Shown: piece after piece, positions 55,446-63,143 of the stretch
How the letters are laid out: each line of letters opens with the position of its first letter
How positions within the stretch are numbered: the stretch's first letter is position 1
NCBI RefSeq assembly: GCF_009193215.1
Contig: NZ_VYVA01000007.1
Coordinates: 62,001-126,000 of the forward strand
Direction of reading: 5' to 3'
Length of the DNA stretch: 64,000 nt
DNA from: Flavicella marina
GTDB lineage: Bacteria > Bacteroidota > Bacteroidia > Flavobacteriales > Flavobacteriaceae
Translations under genes and position numbers: made by a program
The notes under the pieces: generated by a model
Told to the model about the DNA's origin: nothing
The model's input: only the letters and a program-made list of their open reading frames with translations
Databases searched by the model: none

Positions 55446-55468
55446 ATTTATATTCTATTGCGTCTTTT

Positions 55469-56191
55469 TTAATATGAATATCTATTTATATTAAAATACA
55501 AATCTTCAAACTTGATGTTTTTTTGTGATTGAGAACCTCCAATAGCATCAGAAAATGTTACCTCATACACTACGCCTTCTCCGATTACATTTTGATGTTC
55601 CCCTTTAATTTCATTATCAAAGACATCAACCTCTACCTTAATGTCTTTTTTTGTTTCATCGGTATAATAAATGGTATTCAACTCCACTTCGTCTTTACCA
55701 ATTTTCACCTTCTCGATAAACAATTCCATAAAATCATTCGCTTCAACAGCAACATATCCTTGAATCAACTCCAAGGGAACAGAAATAACTCCAGCTCCAG
55801 GCGATGTTGCTACATCATATTTATCCAATCCATAATAAGCTACTGTTCCTAGTTTTTTCTTTTTAAAATCTGGATGTTTAACTGTTACTTCAATTTCACC
55901 AGTAACTTCTAACAAAATAGGTTGGTTTAAATCTACATCAGTCAATTCCATATCTCCATCAACCAAACCACCTTTAATTGTTACTTTATACCCAGTTTTT
56001 TCGTAGTTATGTTCGATATCCATATCTCTACCAGGTTGCAATGCCAAACTAAATCCGATACTTACCTCGTAAGGATCTACTATTTCTTGTGGCATCTCTT
56101 CTTCTATATTTGTATCATTACAAGAAATAAGTCCAATTGCAAAAATTGAAAAAACAAATCCCCTTACTATAATTTTAGTTAGTGTTTTCAT
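55469..56191 (-). CDS. Array lipoprotein 1 (unknown family)
   Basis: This 240-aa lipoprotein starts at ATG 56191, giving signal MKTLTKIIVRGFVFSIFAIG ending LISC; a start at 56218 would put ten residues before it. After an acidic stretch (NDTNIEEEMPQ) it has the array's shared core: IGFSLALQP, EHNYEKTGYKVTIKGG, VTVKHPDF, AYYGLDKY, LELIQGYVAV, ELNTIYYTDETK, IGEGVVYEVTF. The six array members are clearly paralogous. I do not recognise the family. Acidic residues after the lipobox could act as a surface-export signal. No AAGTGAAG element or clear -7 box was seen in the 147-base gap, so it may be read from the upstream gene. Confidence 0.85.
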   Translation of the reverse strand: MKTLTKIIVRGFVFSIFAIGLISCNDTNIEEEMPQEIVDPYEVSIGFSLALQPGRDMDIEHNYEKTGYKVTIKGGLVDGDMELTDVDLNQPILLEVTGEIEVTVKHPDFKKKKLGTVAYYGLDKYDVATSPGAGVISVPLELIQGYVAVEANDFMELFIEKVKIGKDEVELNTIYYTDETKKDIKVEVDVFDNEIKGEHQNVIGEGVVYEVTFSDAIGGSQSQKNIKFEDLYFNINRYSY

Positions 56192-56338
56192 AATCTTTAT
56201 TTTTAAAAATACCATCAATTTTAAAACTTGAAAATATTTTATGGTTCAAATGGTTCACTCAAATTGATGAAAATTAGATTTTTTAAAATCCAATTCATCA
56301 AAAAACTCTTATGTTTTATAAAACTGTTTATCTATACC

Positions 56339-57085
56339 CTACGATTGAATCCTTGATTGCTCTAAGATGAAATCATCCCCGTTTATTTGGTCTACCTTTT
56401 TACTACCGCTCCCAATGATATCTTGAATTGTTACATTATAAACAACGCCTTCTCCTAAAACATTCTCATGCTTTCCTTTCAAAGTACGACCGAAAACATT
56501 TACTTCAATCAACAAATCTTCATTTCGTTTACCCGAATAGTAAACGGCATTCATATCAACTATTTCACGATCAATGGTTGCTCTCTCAACAAATCCTTCT
56601 AAAAAACTTGATGTGGTAATTGAAACATATCCCTGAACAAGCTCTAACATCACTTTACTTTGCAAACCTTCAACCGGTATTACCTCTTGCTTCTCTGTTC
56701 CAAAATAAGCAACCTCTTGTAGCTCATCCTCTTTAAAACCTAAATGAACAACGGTTACTTGAATCGGCCCTGTGGTTTCAACCTCTAATCTTGTTGTTAA
56801 ATCAACATGCTTAAATACTCGATTACCTCCAACGATATTGCCTTCAACGGTTACTTTATATCCCTGCTTTTCATAATTATGTGAAATTGTGTTTTTCGCT
56901 TGACTACCTGTTCCTTTTTCTACAGGTTGTAAATCTAAACCAAAACCTAGAGACACTGTGATAACTTTATCTTCAGGATCTGTACTCCCCTCATCTAAAT
57001 CATTAGTCTGAGAGCAAGAAGCCAAAGATATTCCCAGAATACTTATCATCCAGAAATACAAACTATATTTTACTAATTGTTTCAT
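56339..57085 (-). CDS. Array lipoprotein 2 (unknown family)
   Basis: This 248-aa lipoprotein (lipobox ISLASC, then SQTNDLDEGSTDPED) shares the array core: LGFGLDLQP, SHNYEKQGYKVTVEGN, VTVVHLGFKEDEL, AYFGTEKQ, LELVQGYVSI, DMNAVYYSGK, LGEGVVYNVT. It is closest to array lipoprotein 1 in the MVLELVQGYV and NYEK.GYKV segments. Its promoter has the AACTAAGTGAAG element and a TAGTTTTA -7 box 27 bp below it. Function unknown. Confidence 0.85.
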   Translation of the reverse strand: MKQLVKYSLYFWMISILGISLASCSQTNDLDEGSTDPEDKVITVSLGFGLDLQPVEKGTGSQAKNTISHNYEKQGYKVTVEGNIVGGNRVFKHVDLTTRLEVETTGPIQVTVVHLGFKEDELQEVAYFGTEKQEVIPVEGLQSKVMLELVQGYVSITTSSFLEGFVERATIDREIVDMNAVYYSGKRNEDLLIEVNVFGRTLKGKHENVLGEGVVYNVTIQDIIGSGSKKVDQINGDDFILEQSRIQS

Positions 57086-57160
57086 TTTTTTAATCTTTGG
57101 AGGCGCTTAATCATAAACACTATTCTGAGCACCTAAATGTTAGTTTCATTGATTATACTA

Positions 57161-57211
57161 TAAAACTACATCTACTTTAACAGTTTATACAGTTAAACTA
57201 AGTGAAGTGGC
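57161..57211 (-). promoter_or_regulatory. Array promoter: AAGTGAAG element plus -7 box upstream of lipoprotein 2
   Basis: On the plus strand AACTAAGTGAAGTGGC is at 57196-57211. Twenty-seven bases separate it from TAAAACTA (57161-57168), which reads TAGTTTTA on the minus strand (7 of 8 to TAnnTTTG). The start codon is 75 bases further, so the leader is long. Confidence 0.5.
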
Positions 57212-57252
57212 AGAAAGCTTTTGTGAAACAACTTTGGTACAACTTTAAAAAA

Positions 57253-57900
57253 TCACATAAAATATAAATTACCGTCCTCGTCTTGATGTACGTAATAAGT
57301 AACACCTGAACCGATGATATTTACAGAAGATCTATCTATTTGCATTTGTCCTGAAGTTACAGCAACAATTACCTCTGGTGAGGTCAAATAATAGGTTGTT
57401 TTAAACTCAGCTGTTTTTTCGTTTATTTCTACTAAACAAGAAGATTCTAAACCATCTTCTGAATTGACATAAACATACCCCTGTATTAATGCCACGTCTA
57501 TAGAATGTTCATCTACTGTTGAAGTGTTTAAATAAACTTCATCGACACCATAATACGCTTCTGTCATCATTTGATCTATTTCAAAATCTGGATGCGAGAT
57601 TGAGATTGTTACATCTTCATTCGTTTCAAATGTAAAAGTCCCCAAAAGGTTTACATTATCATAAACCAACTCCTCTGATGTTTGGTTATTGAGAATAGTA
57701 ATTGTGTAACCTTTAGTTATATAACTATGAATACTTTTTGCACTCAAACCGTCATTAGTCTCCAAATAATCTAGTTCAAAACTGAGCTGTACATACCTAT
57801 CATCAACAGGTTCTTGCGGTTCTTGTGTCTCACTATCTTGACAGCCAACCATCCCTATTACCATAAATAGGAATATTATATATTTTAGTATCGTTTTCAT
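57253..57900 (-). CDS. Array lipoprotein 3 (unknown family, divergent C-terminus)
   Basis: This 215-aa lipoprotein (lipobox MVGC, then QDSETQEPQEPVDD) keeps the array core: LSFELDYLETND, HSYITKGYTITILNN, ISISHPDF, AYYGVDEVY, VALIQGYVYV, EFKTTYYLTSPEV, IGSGVTYYV. It is shorter and ends DEDGNLYFM. It follows array lipoprotein 4 by 40 bases with no promoter element between them, so the two form an operon. Function unknown. Confidence 0.83.
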   Translation of the reverse strand: MKTILKYIIFLFMVIGMVGCQDSETQEPQEPVDDRYVQLSFELDYLETNDGLSAKSIHSYITKGYTITILNNQTSEELVYDNVNLLGTFTFETNEDVTISISHPDFEIDQMMTEAYYGVDEVYLNTSTVDEHSIDVALIQGYVYVNSEDGLESSCLVEINEKTAEFKTTYYLTSPEVIVAVTSGQMQIDRSSVNIIGSGVTYYVHQDEDGNLYFM

Positions 57901-57940
57901 AAATTAAGGTTTTAAAAATTACACGAATTTTCGTTCATTT

Positions 57941-58666
57941 TTACGGATTCCAAATACCATCACCTGGATCTCCGAATTCAGGAAAAGTAAATTCTATTCC
58001 ATCACCTAAATATGTAACATTGTATTGAACCCCTTCACCTAATTCGGTTGCATGATTCCCTTGTAAACTCCCATAACCATCAGTTCTTACAATAACATCA
58101 ACATTTGAAGCATCGGTATAATAAATGGTATTCAACTCTTTTTCTAAACCGAGTATCCTTACTTCCGTAATTACAGGCTCAATAAGCTCATCAGATGTCA
58201 CCATTACGAATCCTTGAACTAATTCCAAAGGCACTATATTCACATCTGAACTACCTGTTGGGACTGGATAATCTTCAATACCATAAAATGCCTCAGTTAA
58301 AACATTATTGCTATAAAAATTTGGGTGTTTCACAGTTATTTGAATATCACCTGACACCTCAACGGTTAACCCTTGTGTTAAATCCATATCTGTATGATAC
58401 GCATCACCTGGATCAACTGCTCCGGAAATTTCAATAATATATCCATCTGTAATATAATTATGGTCGATAGATTTGACTCCTACCTTTGACATCATTCCAC
58501 CCTCTTCTGGAACCAACACCAAACCGTCAAAACCTAATTGAATCTCTCTAGGCTCTTGTGGTTCAACCGGAGTACTATCCGATGTACTGTCACTACATGA
58601 AAACAAAACTCCAAAAACCAACACTGAGAGCAAACCTCTTACTGTATTTTTAAAAATTGTATTCAT
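57941..58666 (-). CDS. Array lipoprotein 4 (unknown family)
   Basis: This 241-aa lipoprotein (lipobox VLFSC, then SDSTSDSTPVEPQEP) has the core LGFDGLVLVPEEG, DHNYITDGYIIEISG, VTVKHPNF, AFYGIEDY, LELVQGFVMV, ELNTIYYTDASN and LGEGVQYNVT, and ends FPEFGDPGDGIWNP. This end is shared with the identical pair upstream (LPEFGDPDDGN). Its promoter has the AAGTGAAG element and a perfect TAACTTTG -7 box. Function unknown. Confidence 0.85.
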   Translation of the reverse strand: MNTIFKNTVRGLLSVLVFGVLFSCSDSTSDSTPVEPQEPREIQLGFDGLVLVPEEGGMMSKVGVKSIDHNYITDGYIIEISGAVDPGDAYHTDMDLTQGLTVEVSGDIQITVKHPNFYSNNVLTEAFYGIEDYPVPTGSSDVNIVPLELVQGFVMVTSDELIEPVITEVRILGLEKELNTIYYTDASNVDVIVRTDGYGSLQGNHATELGEGVQYNVTYLGDGIEFTFPEFGDPGDGIWNP

Positions 58667-58691
58667 AATAAATTCTTTTTGATTAGTAACT

Positions 58692-58742
58692 CAAAGTTAA
58701 GATGTAGTATTTTTGAAAATCAAAAAAACAAAGTGAAGCGAC
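58692..58742 (-). promoter_or_regulatory. Array promoter: AAGTGAAG element plus -7 box upstream of lipoprotein 4
   Basis: AACAAAGTGAAGCGAC is at 58727-58742 on the plus strand. Twenty-seven bases below it, CAAAGTTA (58692-58699) reads TAACTTTG on the minus strand, a full TAnnTTTG match, 25 bases before the ATG. Confidence 0.55.
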
Positions 58743-58811
58743 TAAAAGTAAACTCCAAACATCTTAAGGCCTGTTTTGGTTAAAAACAAACTGTTTTCTA
58801 TGACTGAAACA

Positions 58812-58840
58812 AAAGAGCAGCCATATAACTGCTGCCCTTT
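58812..58840 (-). terminator. Terminator after lipoprotein 5 (copy A)
   Basis: On the minus strand AAAGGGCAGC (58840-58831) pairs with GCTGCTCTTT (58821-58812, one G-T pair), followed by TGTTTC. It lies just outside the duplicated segment. Confidence 0.65.
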
Positions 58841-58856
58841 GTTATATAAATTTTGT

Positions 58857-59600
58857 TTAAAGTGTGGGAACTAAGTTTCCATCATCAGGATCACCAAACT
58901 CTGGCAATTCAAACTGAATCAATTCTCCAGATGAGGTTACAGTAAACTTTACTCCTCTACCAATGTTATTTGTAGCATCACCTCGTAAATCATTACCTAC
59001 GGTTGTAATATCAACCCAAATGTTCGGATCTGCTGTGTAATATGGTTTGTTTTTGTCTTTTCCAATATTATCGTTAATATCTAAATTTGTAATTACTCCT
59101 TGAGCTCCATCACCTTCTGTTACGAACACAAAACCTTGAACCAATTCTGTGGTAATCAAATAGCTTTCTGAAGCATAAGGAATCGAAATATCTGTAGCTC
59201 CATAATAAGCGCCTTCTACAACTGCTGTTTCCACAAAATCAGGATGTGAAACTGTTACCGTAATATCTCCTACTACTTCAATTGGAATTCCTGCCGGATC
59301 TGCCAAATCTACATCAGTAAACAATGAATAATCTGGTGATACACCTCCTGAAACTCTTACAGTATAGCCCTTTGTGATATACGTATGGTTGATTGTAGAA
59401 TCTGCTGAACTAGCCGATTTTCTTTGCAACTGTGATTCTGGAGTTAAAATATATCCTTCAAAACCTAAGTTGATCATTTTTGGCTCTTGTGGTTCGATTG
59501 GAGCCGTTTCACTCGTGTCATCACTACTACATGATGCTAACATTCCTACTGTTAATATGGCTAACAAAACCGTCTTGGTACTTTTTACTAAATTTTTCAT
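58857..59600 (-). CDS. Array lipoprotein 5 (copy A of identical pair)
   Basis: This 247-aa lipoprotein (lipobox GMLASC, then SSDDTSETAPIEPQEP) has the array core: LGFEGYILTPESQLQ, NHTYITKGYTVRVSGG, VTVSHPDF, AYYGATDIS, TELVQGFVFVTEG, and NKPYYTADPNIWVD in place of ELNTIYYTD, then GRGVKFTVT and LPEFGDPDDGNLVPTL. The SDD after the lipobox resembles the acidic signals that send lipoproteins to the surface in flavobacteria. The protein is identical to that at 60114-60857, with only two silent base differences. Function unknown. Confidence 0.87.
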   Translation of the reverse strand: MKNLVKSTKTVLLAILTVGMLASCSSDDTSETAPIEPQEPKMINLGFEGYILTPESQLQRKSASSADSTINHTYITKGYTVRVSGGVSPDYSLFTDVDLADPAGIPIEVVGDITVTVSHPDFVETAVVEGAYYGATDISIPYASESYLITTELVQGFVFVTEGDGAQGVITNLDINDNIGKDKNKPYYTADPNIWVDITTVGNDLRGDATNNIGRGVKFTVTSSGELIQFELPEFGDPDDGNLVPTL

Positions 59601-59629
59601 CTTATTAACTTTTTACGATTAGTATACCC

Positions 59630-59680
59630 CAAATGTAGAGCGATACTAAAAGCTAAAATGAAAGAACTAAGTGAAGCTGC
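59630..59680 (-). promoter_or_regulatory. Array promoter: AAGTGAAG element plus -7 box upstream of lipoprotein 5 (copy A)
   Basis: AACTAAGTGAAGCTGC is at 59665-59680 on the plus strand, and CAAATGTA (59630-59637) reads TACATTTG on the minus strand, a full match to TAnnTTTG. The gap is again 27 bases, and the ATG is 29 bases downstream. Confidence 0.55.
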
Positions 59681-59748
59681 TCTTTTGAAAACTGAAACGT
59701 CTTTTTACTAAAATGAACTTTTCTTCTAAAAATAAATCACCCTGTAAA

Positions 59749-59982
59749 TCACGAACTCCTTTGTAACAAACTCATACCTATTGCACATTGCAAACAGCGT
59801 TTTTTATTACTGTAATTCGACTTTAATTGTAATAGTGCTTGACTTCCTAATGCATTTTCTACATTTACACCTCGTTTACCAAAAGCTGTAATAATAGCAT
59901 TTTTCTCTGGATTTATAGAAGTTATCAAGGTCTCTAAACTTTCAAAATCAATGTTTTTGAATTTATGAAATGCATACTTCAT
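59749..59982 (-). pseudogene. C-terminal remnant of a DUF2851 gene
   Basis: About 77 codons, from MKYAFHKFKNIDFESLETL to the end SLLQRSS, match the C-terminal part of the DUF2851 protein encoded at 61006-62337 with roughly 80% identity by eye. The frame and stop are intact. The open frame continues to 60078, but that part (ILLPFFCLILAKLSRY) comes from the terminator and spacer and is not homologous to DUF2851. It is the truncated end of a gene carried in the 1257-bp duplication and is unlikely to be functional. Confidence 0.85.
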
Positions 59983-60061
59983 TCGGATGAATGTGATCAC
60001 ACCAAAACAAACAAACACATCCAAAAGATATCTAGATAGCTTCGCCAATATTAAACAGAAA

Positions 60062-60088
60062 AAAGGCAACAATATCATTGTTGCCTTT
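60062..60088 (-). terminator. Terminator after lipoprotein 6 (copy B)
   Basis: A perfect 12-bp stem, AAAGGCAACAAT / ATTGTTGCCTTT (arms 60062-60073 and 60077-60088), closes a 3-base loop, with a T-run on the minus strand. Its sequence differs from the copy A terminator, so the duplication does not include it. Confidence 0.8.
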
Positions 60089-60113
60089 ACTGAATAATCT
60101 AATTCAATTTTGT

Positions 60114-60857
60114 TTAAAGTGTGGGAACTAAGTTTCCATCATCAGGATCACCAAACTCTGGCAATTCAAATTGAATCAATTCTCCGGATGAGGTTACAGT
60201 AAACTTTACTCCTCTACCAATGTTATTTGTAGCATCACCTCGTAAATCATTACCTACGGTTGTAATATCAACCCAAATGTTCGGATCTGCTGTGTAATAT
60301 GGTTTGTTTTTGTCTTTTCCAATATTATCGTTAATATCTAAATTTGTAATTACTCCTTGAGCTCCATCACCTTCTGTTACGAACACAAAACCTTGAACCA
60401 ATTCTGTGGTAATCAAATAGCTTTCTGAAGCATAAGGAATCGAAATATCTGTAGCTCCATAATAAGCGCCTTCTACAACTGCTGTTTCCACAAAATCAGG
60501 ATGTGAAACTGTTACCGTAATATCTCCTACTACTTCAATTGGAATTCCTGCCGGATCTGCCAAATCTACATCAGTAAACAATGAATAATCTGGTGATACA
60601 CCTCCTGAAACTCTTACAGTATAGCCCTTTGTGATATACGTATGGTTGATTGTAGAATCTGCTGAACTAGCCGATTTTCTTTGCAACTGTGATTCTGGAG
60701 TTAAAATATATCCTTCAAAACCTAAGTTGATCATTTTTGGCTCTTGTGGTTCGATTGGAGCCGTTTCACTCGTGTCATCACTACTACATGATGCTAACAT
60801 TCCTACTGTTAATATGGCTAACAAAACCGTCTTGGTACTTTTTACTAAATTTTTCAT
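60114..60857 (-). CDS. Array lipoprotein 6 (copy B of identical pair)
   Basis: The 247-aa product is identical in sequence to that at 58857-59600, with the same lipobox (GMLASC), SDD acidic stretch and array core. The gene and its 5' region also match, including the promoter. It lies directly downstream of the complete DUF2851 gene. Two identical copies would raise the dose of one lipoprotein variant; whether both are expressed cannot be told. The family is unknown. Confidence 0.87.
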   Translation of the reverse strand: MKNLVKSTKTVLLAILTVGMLASCSSDDTSETAPIEPQEPKMINLGFEGYILTPESQLQRKSASSADSTINHTYITKGYTVRVSGGVSPDYSLFTDVDLADPAGIPIEVVGDITVTVSHPDFVETAVVEGAYYGATDISIPYASESYLITTELVQGFVFVTEGDGAQGVITNLDINDNIGKDKNKPYYTADPNIWVDITTVGNDLRGDATNNIGRGVKFTVTSSGELIQFELPEFGDPDDGNLVPTL

Positions 60858-60886
60858 CTTATTAACTTTTTACGATTAGTATACCC

Positions 60887-60937
60887 CAAATGTAGAGCGA
60901 TACTAAAAGCTAAAATGAAAGAACTAAGTGAAGCTGC
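60887..60937 (-). promoter_or_regulatory. Array promoter: AAGTGAAG element plus -7 box upstream of lipoprotein 6 (copy B)
   Basis: The AACTAAGTGAAGCTGC element is at 60922-60937 and TACATTTG (minus strand) at 60894-60887, identical to copy A and within the near-perfect part of the repeat. Confidence 0.55.
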
Positions 60938-61005
60938 TCTTTTGAAAACTGAAACGTCTTTTTACTAAAATGAACTTTTCTTCTAAAAATAAAACACCCC
61001 GTAAA

Positions 61006-62337
61006 TCACGAACTCCTTTGTAACAAACTCATACCTATTGCACATTGCAAACAGCGTTTTTTATTACAGTAATTCGACTTTAATTGCAATAATGCTTGAC
61101 TTTCTAATGCACTTTCCGCCTTTACACCTCGTTTACCAAAAGCTGTAATAACTGCATTTCTCTCTGGATCTATGTTAGTTATCAAAGTCTCTAAAGTTTC
61201 AAAATCAATACTTTTGAATTTATAAAATGCATACTTCATTGGTATAATTGCGTTGATCAGTAACACATTTACAAAAGATTTTGAAACCTGTTTCGAAGTT
61301 TTTTTAGTTTCTTTTCCAAATGTATAATGCGTATCCCAATAACGCGACGTTCCTACTTGAAAAATGGTATAAAACTCTCTTATGTGATTCGCCGCGACAA
61401 TAACAGCAAACAGTTTTTTTCTTTGTTCGTATAGCTGTCCCAATTGAGCTAAGCGGATGGTTGGAAAATTTGTTGGTCTGGTTCTAAAAAACTGAAACTG
61501 ACCTTTAAACAACGGTAAAAGCTTGTGCTTTTTCTTTAGGTACCGATATTCTTTTTGCAATTTCAAAAAATAAACATCTTCGATCGTTTCTTCTAAAAAA
61601 CCTGCCTGGCCCATCAGTAATACTTCCATTTGCCCTTTTTGATTCAAATATTTTCTAACCAATGAAAAATCAAGAGAGGTTGCTAAATTCAAAAATGATT
61701 CACCGTTCAAACGCATTCCAAATGCTTTGGCCAAAACAATAAAAAAAGTAGCTTCCCAATCGTTATTATTCTCGCTGAGAATTTTAGTAATGGCTGCTGT
61801 TTTCTCCTCCAATCGTTCAACATACAAACGACTCATCCATGATTTTATAATTACACTAGGCATCTGAATCAATTCGGATTCACATGCGATCCATTTTTCA
61901 TTTGTAGTTATGAGCTTTGCATATTGATTCAATCGTTCTTCTGACACCAAGCTTTTTAATTCTACCGTCTCTATTTCTTTGCTATTGGCATAAAAAACAG
62001 GTACGTCATACTCCCAAACTACATGTAATATAACAGCATCGTAATTAGGATCTATTTCATGTTTATGCGCATACCAATCAGAAGATTTTCGATGGATTTC
62101 TATATTGCCTGCCCACTCTTGCTCACCTATCAAAATTCGAGCATTGAAAAAATCTGGTCCGGATTGTTGATTGTAATAACCTGGTTTTAATACTTGAACA
62201 AAGACTCCATCTGTTGTTTGCAACCTATTTTTATCGAACAACTGATAACGCCATATATAATGTAAAAAATCTTCAGTAAACAAACTATTGAACAAGGCAA
62301 AGCCACCTTCTCCATATTGTGGATGGTTAGTTTTCAT
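61006..62337 (-). CDS. DUF2851-family protein (full-length)
   Basis: The 443-aa protein starts at ATG 62337 (KTNHPQYGEGGFALFNSL); an upstream ATG at 62373 would add twelve residues. Conserved segments include QQSGPDFFNARILIGEQEWAGNIEIHRKSSDWYAHKH, taken in parts, and HVVWEYDVPVFYANSKEIETVEL. The C-terminus has Cys residues (NKKRCLQCAIG) that suggest metal binding. DUF2851 is common in this phylum and its function is not known. Its 3' end has been copied into the repeat unit at 59749-59982. Confidence 0.88.
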   Translation of the reverse strand: MKTNHPQYGEGGFALFNSLFTEDFLHYIWRYQLFDKNRLQTTDGVFVQVLKPGYYNQQSGPDFFNARILIGEQEWAGNIEIHRKSSDWYAHKHEIDPNYDAVILHVVWEYDVPVFYANSKEIETVELKSLVSEERLNQYAKLITTNEKWIACESELIQMPSVIIKSWMSRLYVERLEEKTAAITKILSENNNDWEATFFIVLAKAFGMRLNGESFLNLATSLDFSLVRKYLNQKGQMEVLLMGQAGFLEETIEDVYFLKLQKEYRYLKKKHKLLPLFKGQFQFFRTRPTNFPTIRLAQLGQLYEQRKKLFAVIVAANHIREFYTIFQVGTSRYWDTHYTFGKETKKTSKQVSKSFVNVLLINAIIPMKYAFYKFKSIDFETLETLITNIDPERNAVITAFGKRGVKAESALESQALLQLKSNYCNKKRCLQCAIGMSLLQRSS

Positions 62338-62475
62338 AGCTTTTTCTTTACAAGTTAACGATTTTGGTAACAAAAATCAATTTAAAGTCACTTAGTCATC
62401 AATCGTATTTATCGTTCAATCAATTATTAAAATCAAATGAATATTTAAAAAATCAAACAAACCATTGGAAACTCT

Positions 62476-62483
62476 TATTTTTG
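62476..62483 (+). promoter_or_regulatory. Putative -7 box of the nitroreductase gene
   Basis: TATTTTTG is a full TAnnTTTG match that ends 19 bases before the ATG at 62503. No TTTG lies at the expected -33 position. Confidence 0.35.
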
Positions 62484-62502
62484 CATCATAAAATAGAAGT
62501 AC

Positions 62503-63132
62503 ATGGATATTATCAAAAGTTTACAGTGGCGATATGCAACAAAAAAATTTGACGCATCAGAAAAACTAAATGCTGATCAAATAAACACACTAAAAGAAGC
62601 CTTTAATTTAACGGCAACTTCATTTGGCTTACAGCCTATAAAACTAATCGTTATTGAAAATAAAGAACTTAGAGAAACTCTGGTTCCACATGCATATGAC
62701 CAGCGACAAATTGCAGATGCTTCGCACTTATTGATACTTTGTATTCAAAAAAATATTTCTGTGGAAGATGTGGAAAACTATTTTCATTTGGTGAAAAATA
62801 TTAGAAATACGCCTGACGAAATTTTAAATCCTTTTAAAGCCTATCTTATAGATACCGTTTCAAAAAACACAAAAGAAGAATTACAACAAGCTGCAAAATC
62901 ACAAGCTTATATTGCTTTAGGTAATTTACTTACAGTTTGCGCTACTCTGCAAATTGATAGTTGCCCAATGGAAGGTTTTATGCCTGAAAAATTTGATGAA
63001 GTGCTAGAACTTGAAAAACTAAATTTACAATCTGTATTATTACTACCAGTTGGTAAAAGAGCTGAAGATGACTATATGGCATCGTTGAAAAAAGTAAGAA
63101 AACCCATCGAAAATATGGTAATTGAACTCTAA
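62503..63132 (+). CDS. NAD(P)H-dependent FMN nitroreductase-family oxidoreductase
   Basis: This 209-aa flavoprotein starts with IIKSLQWRYATKKFDAS, where RYA.KKFD is the FMN phosphate-binding start of NfsB-type nitroreductases. Conserved parts include FGLQPIKLIVIENKELRE, SQAYIALGNLLTVCATLQID and PMEGFMPEKFDEVLEL. Such enzymes reduce nitroaromatics or quinones with NAD(P)H; the natural substrate is unknown. It lies 11 bases before pepD. Confidence 0.92.
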   Translation: MDIIKSLQWRYATKKFDASEKLNADQINTLKEAFNLTATSFGLQPIKLIVIENKELRETLVPHAYDQRQIADASHLLILCIQKNISVEDVENYFHLVKNIRNTPDEILNPFKAYLIDTVSKNTKEELQQAAKSQAYIALGNLLTVCATLQIDSCPMEGFMPEKFDEVLELEKLNLQSVLLLPVGKRAEDDYMASLKKVRKPIENMVIEL

Positions 63133-63143
63133 AGAATCTCTCT

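Larger units (their letters stand above)
58849..59983 (-). repeat. Direct repeat copy A (lipoprotein 5 plus DUF2851 fragment)
   Basis: The segment is repeated 1257 bases further on at 60106-61240. From 58849 to 59736 I find only two differences (58914 and 58929, both silent). From 59737 to 59982 I count about 22 differences in 246 bases. Neither segment carries a transposase or terminal inverted repeats. The right edge is gradual and was set where similarity stops being convincing. Confidence 0.88.
60106..61240 (-). repeat. Direct repeat copy B (lipoprotein 6 plus 3' end of the intact DUF2851 gene)
   Basis: This is the second copy of the segment at 58849-59983, offset by 1257 bases. Here the DUF2851 part is the natural 3' end of the complete gene, so copy B is the parental arrangement and copy A the derived one. 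High identity runs from 60106 to 60993 and drops sharply after that. Confidence 0.88.

Noticed and set aside
59983-60078. Upstream part of the open frame that continues the DUF2851 remnant
   Set aside because: This part comes from the terminator hairpin and spacer and has no similarity to DUF2851, so the whole frame is not a gene.
58849-61240. The direct repeat as an insertion sequence or transposon
   Set aside because: No transposase, terminal inverted repeats or target-site duplication were seen; the copies are tandem and carry neighbouring-gene sequence.
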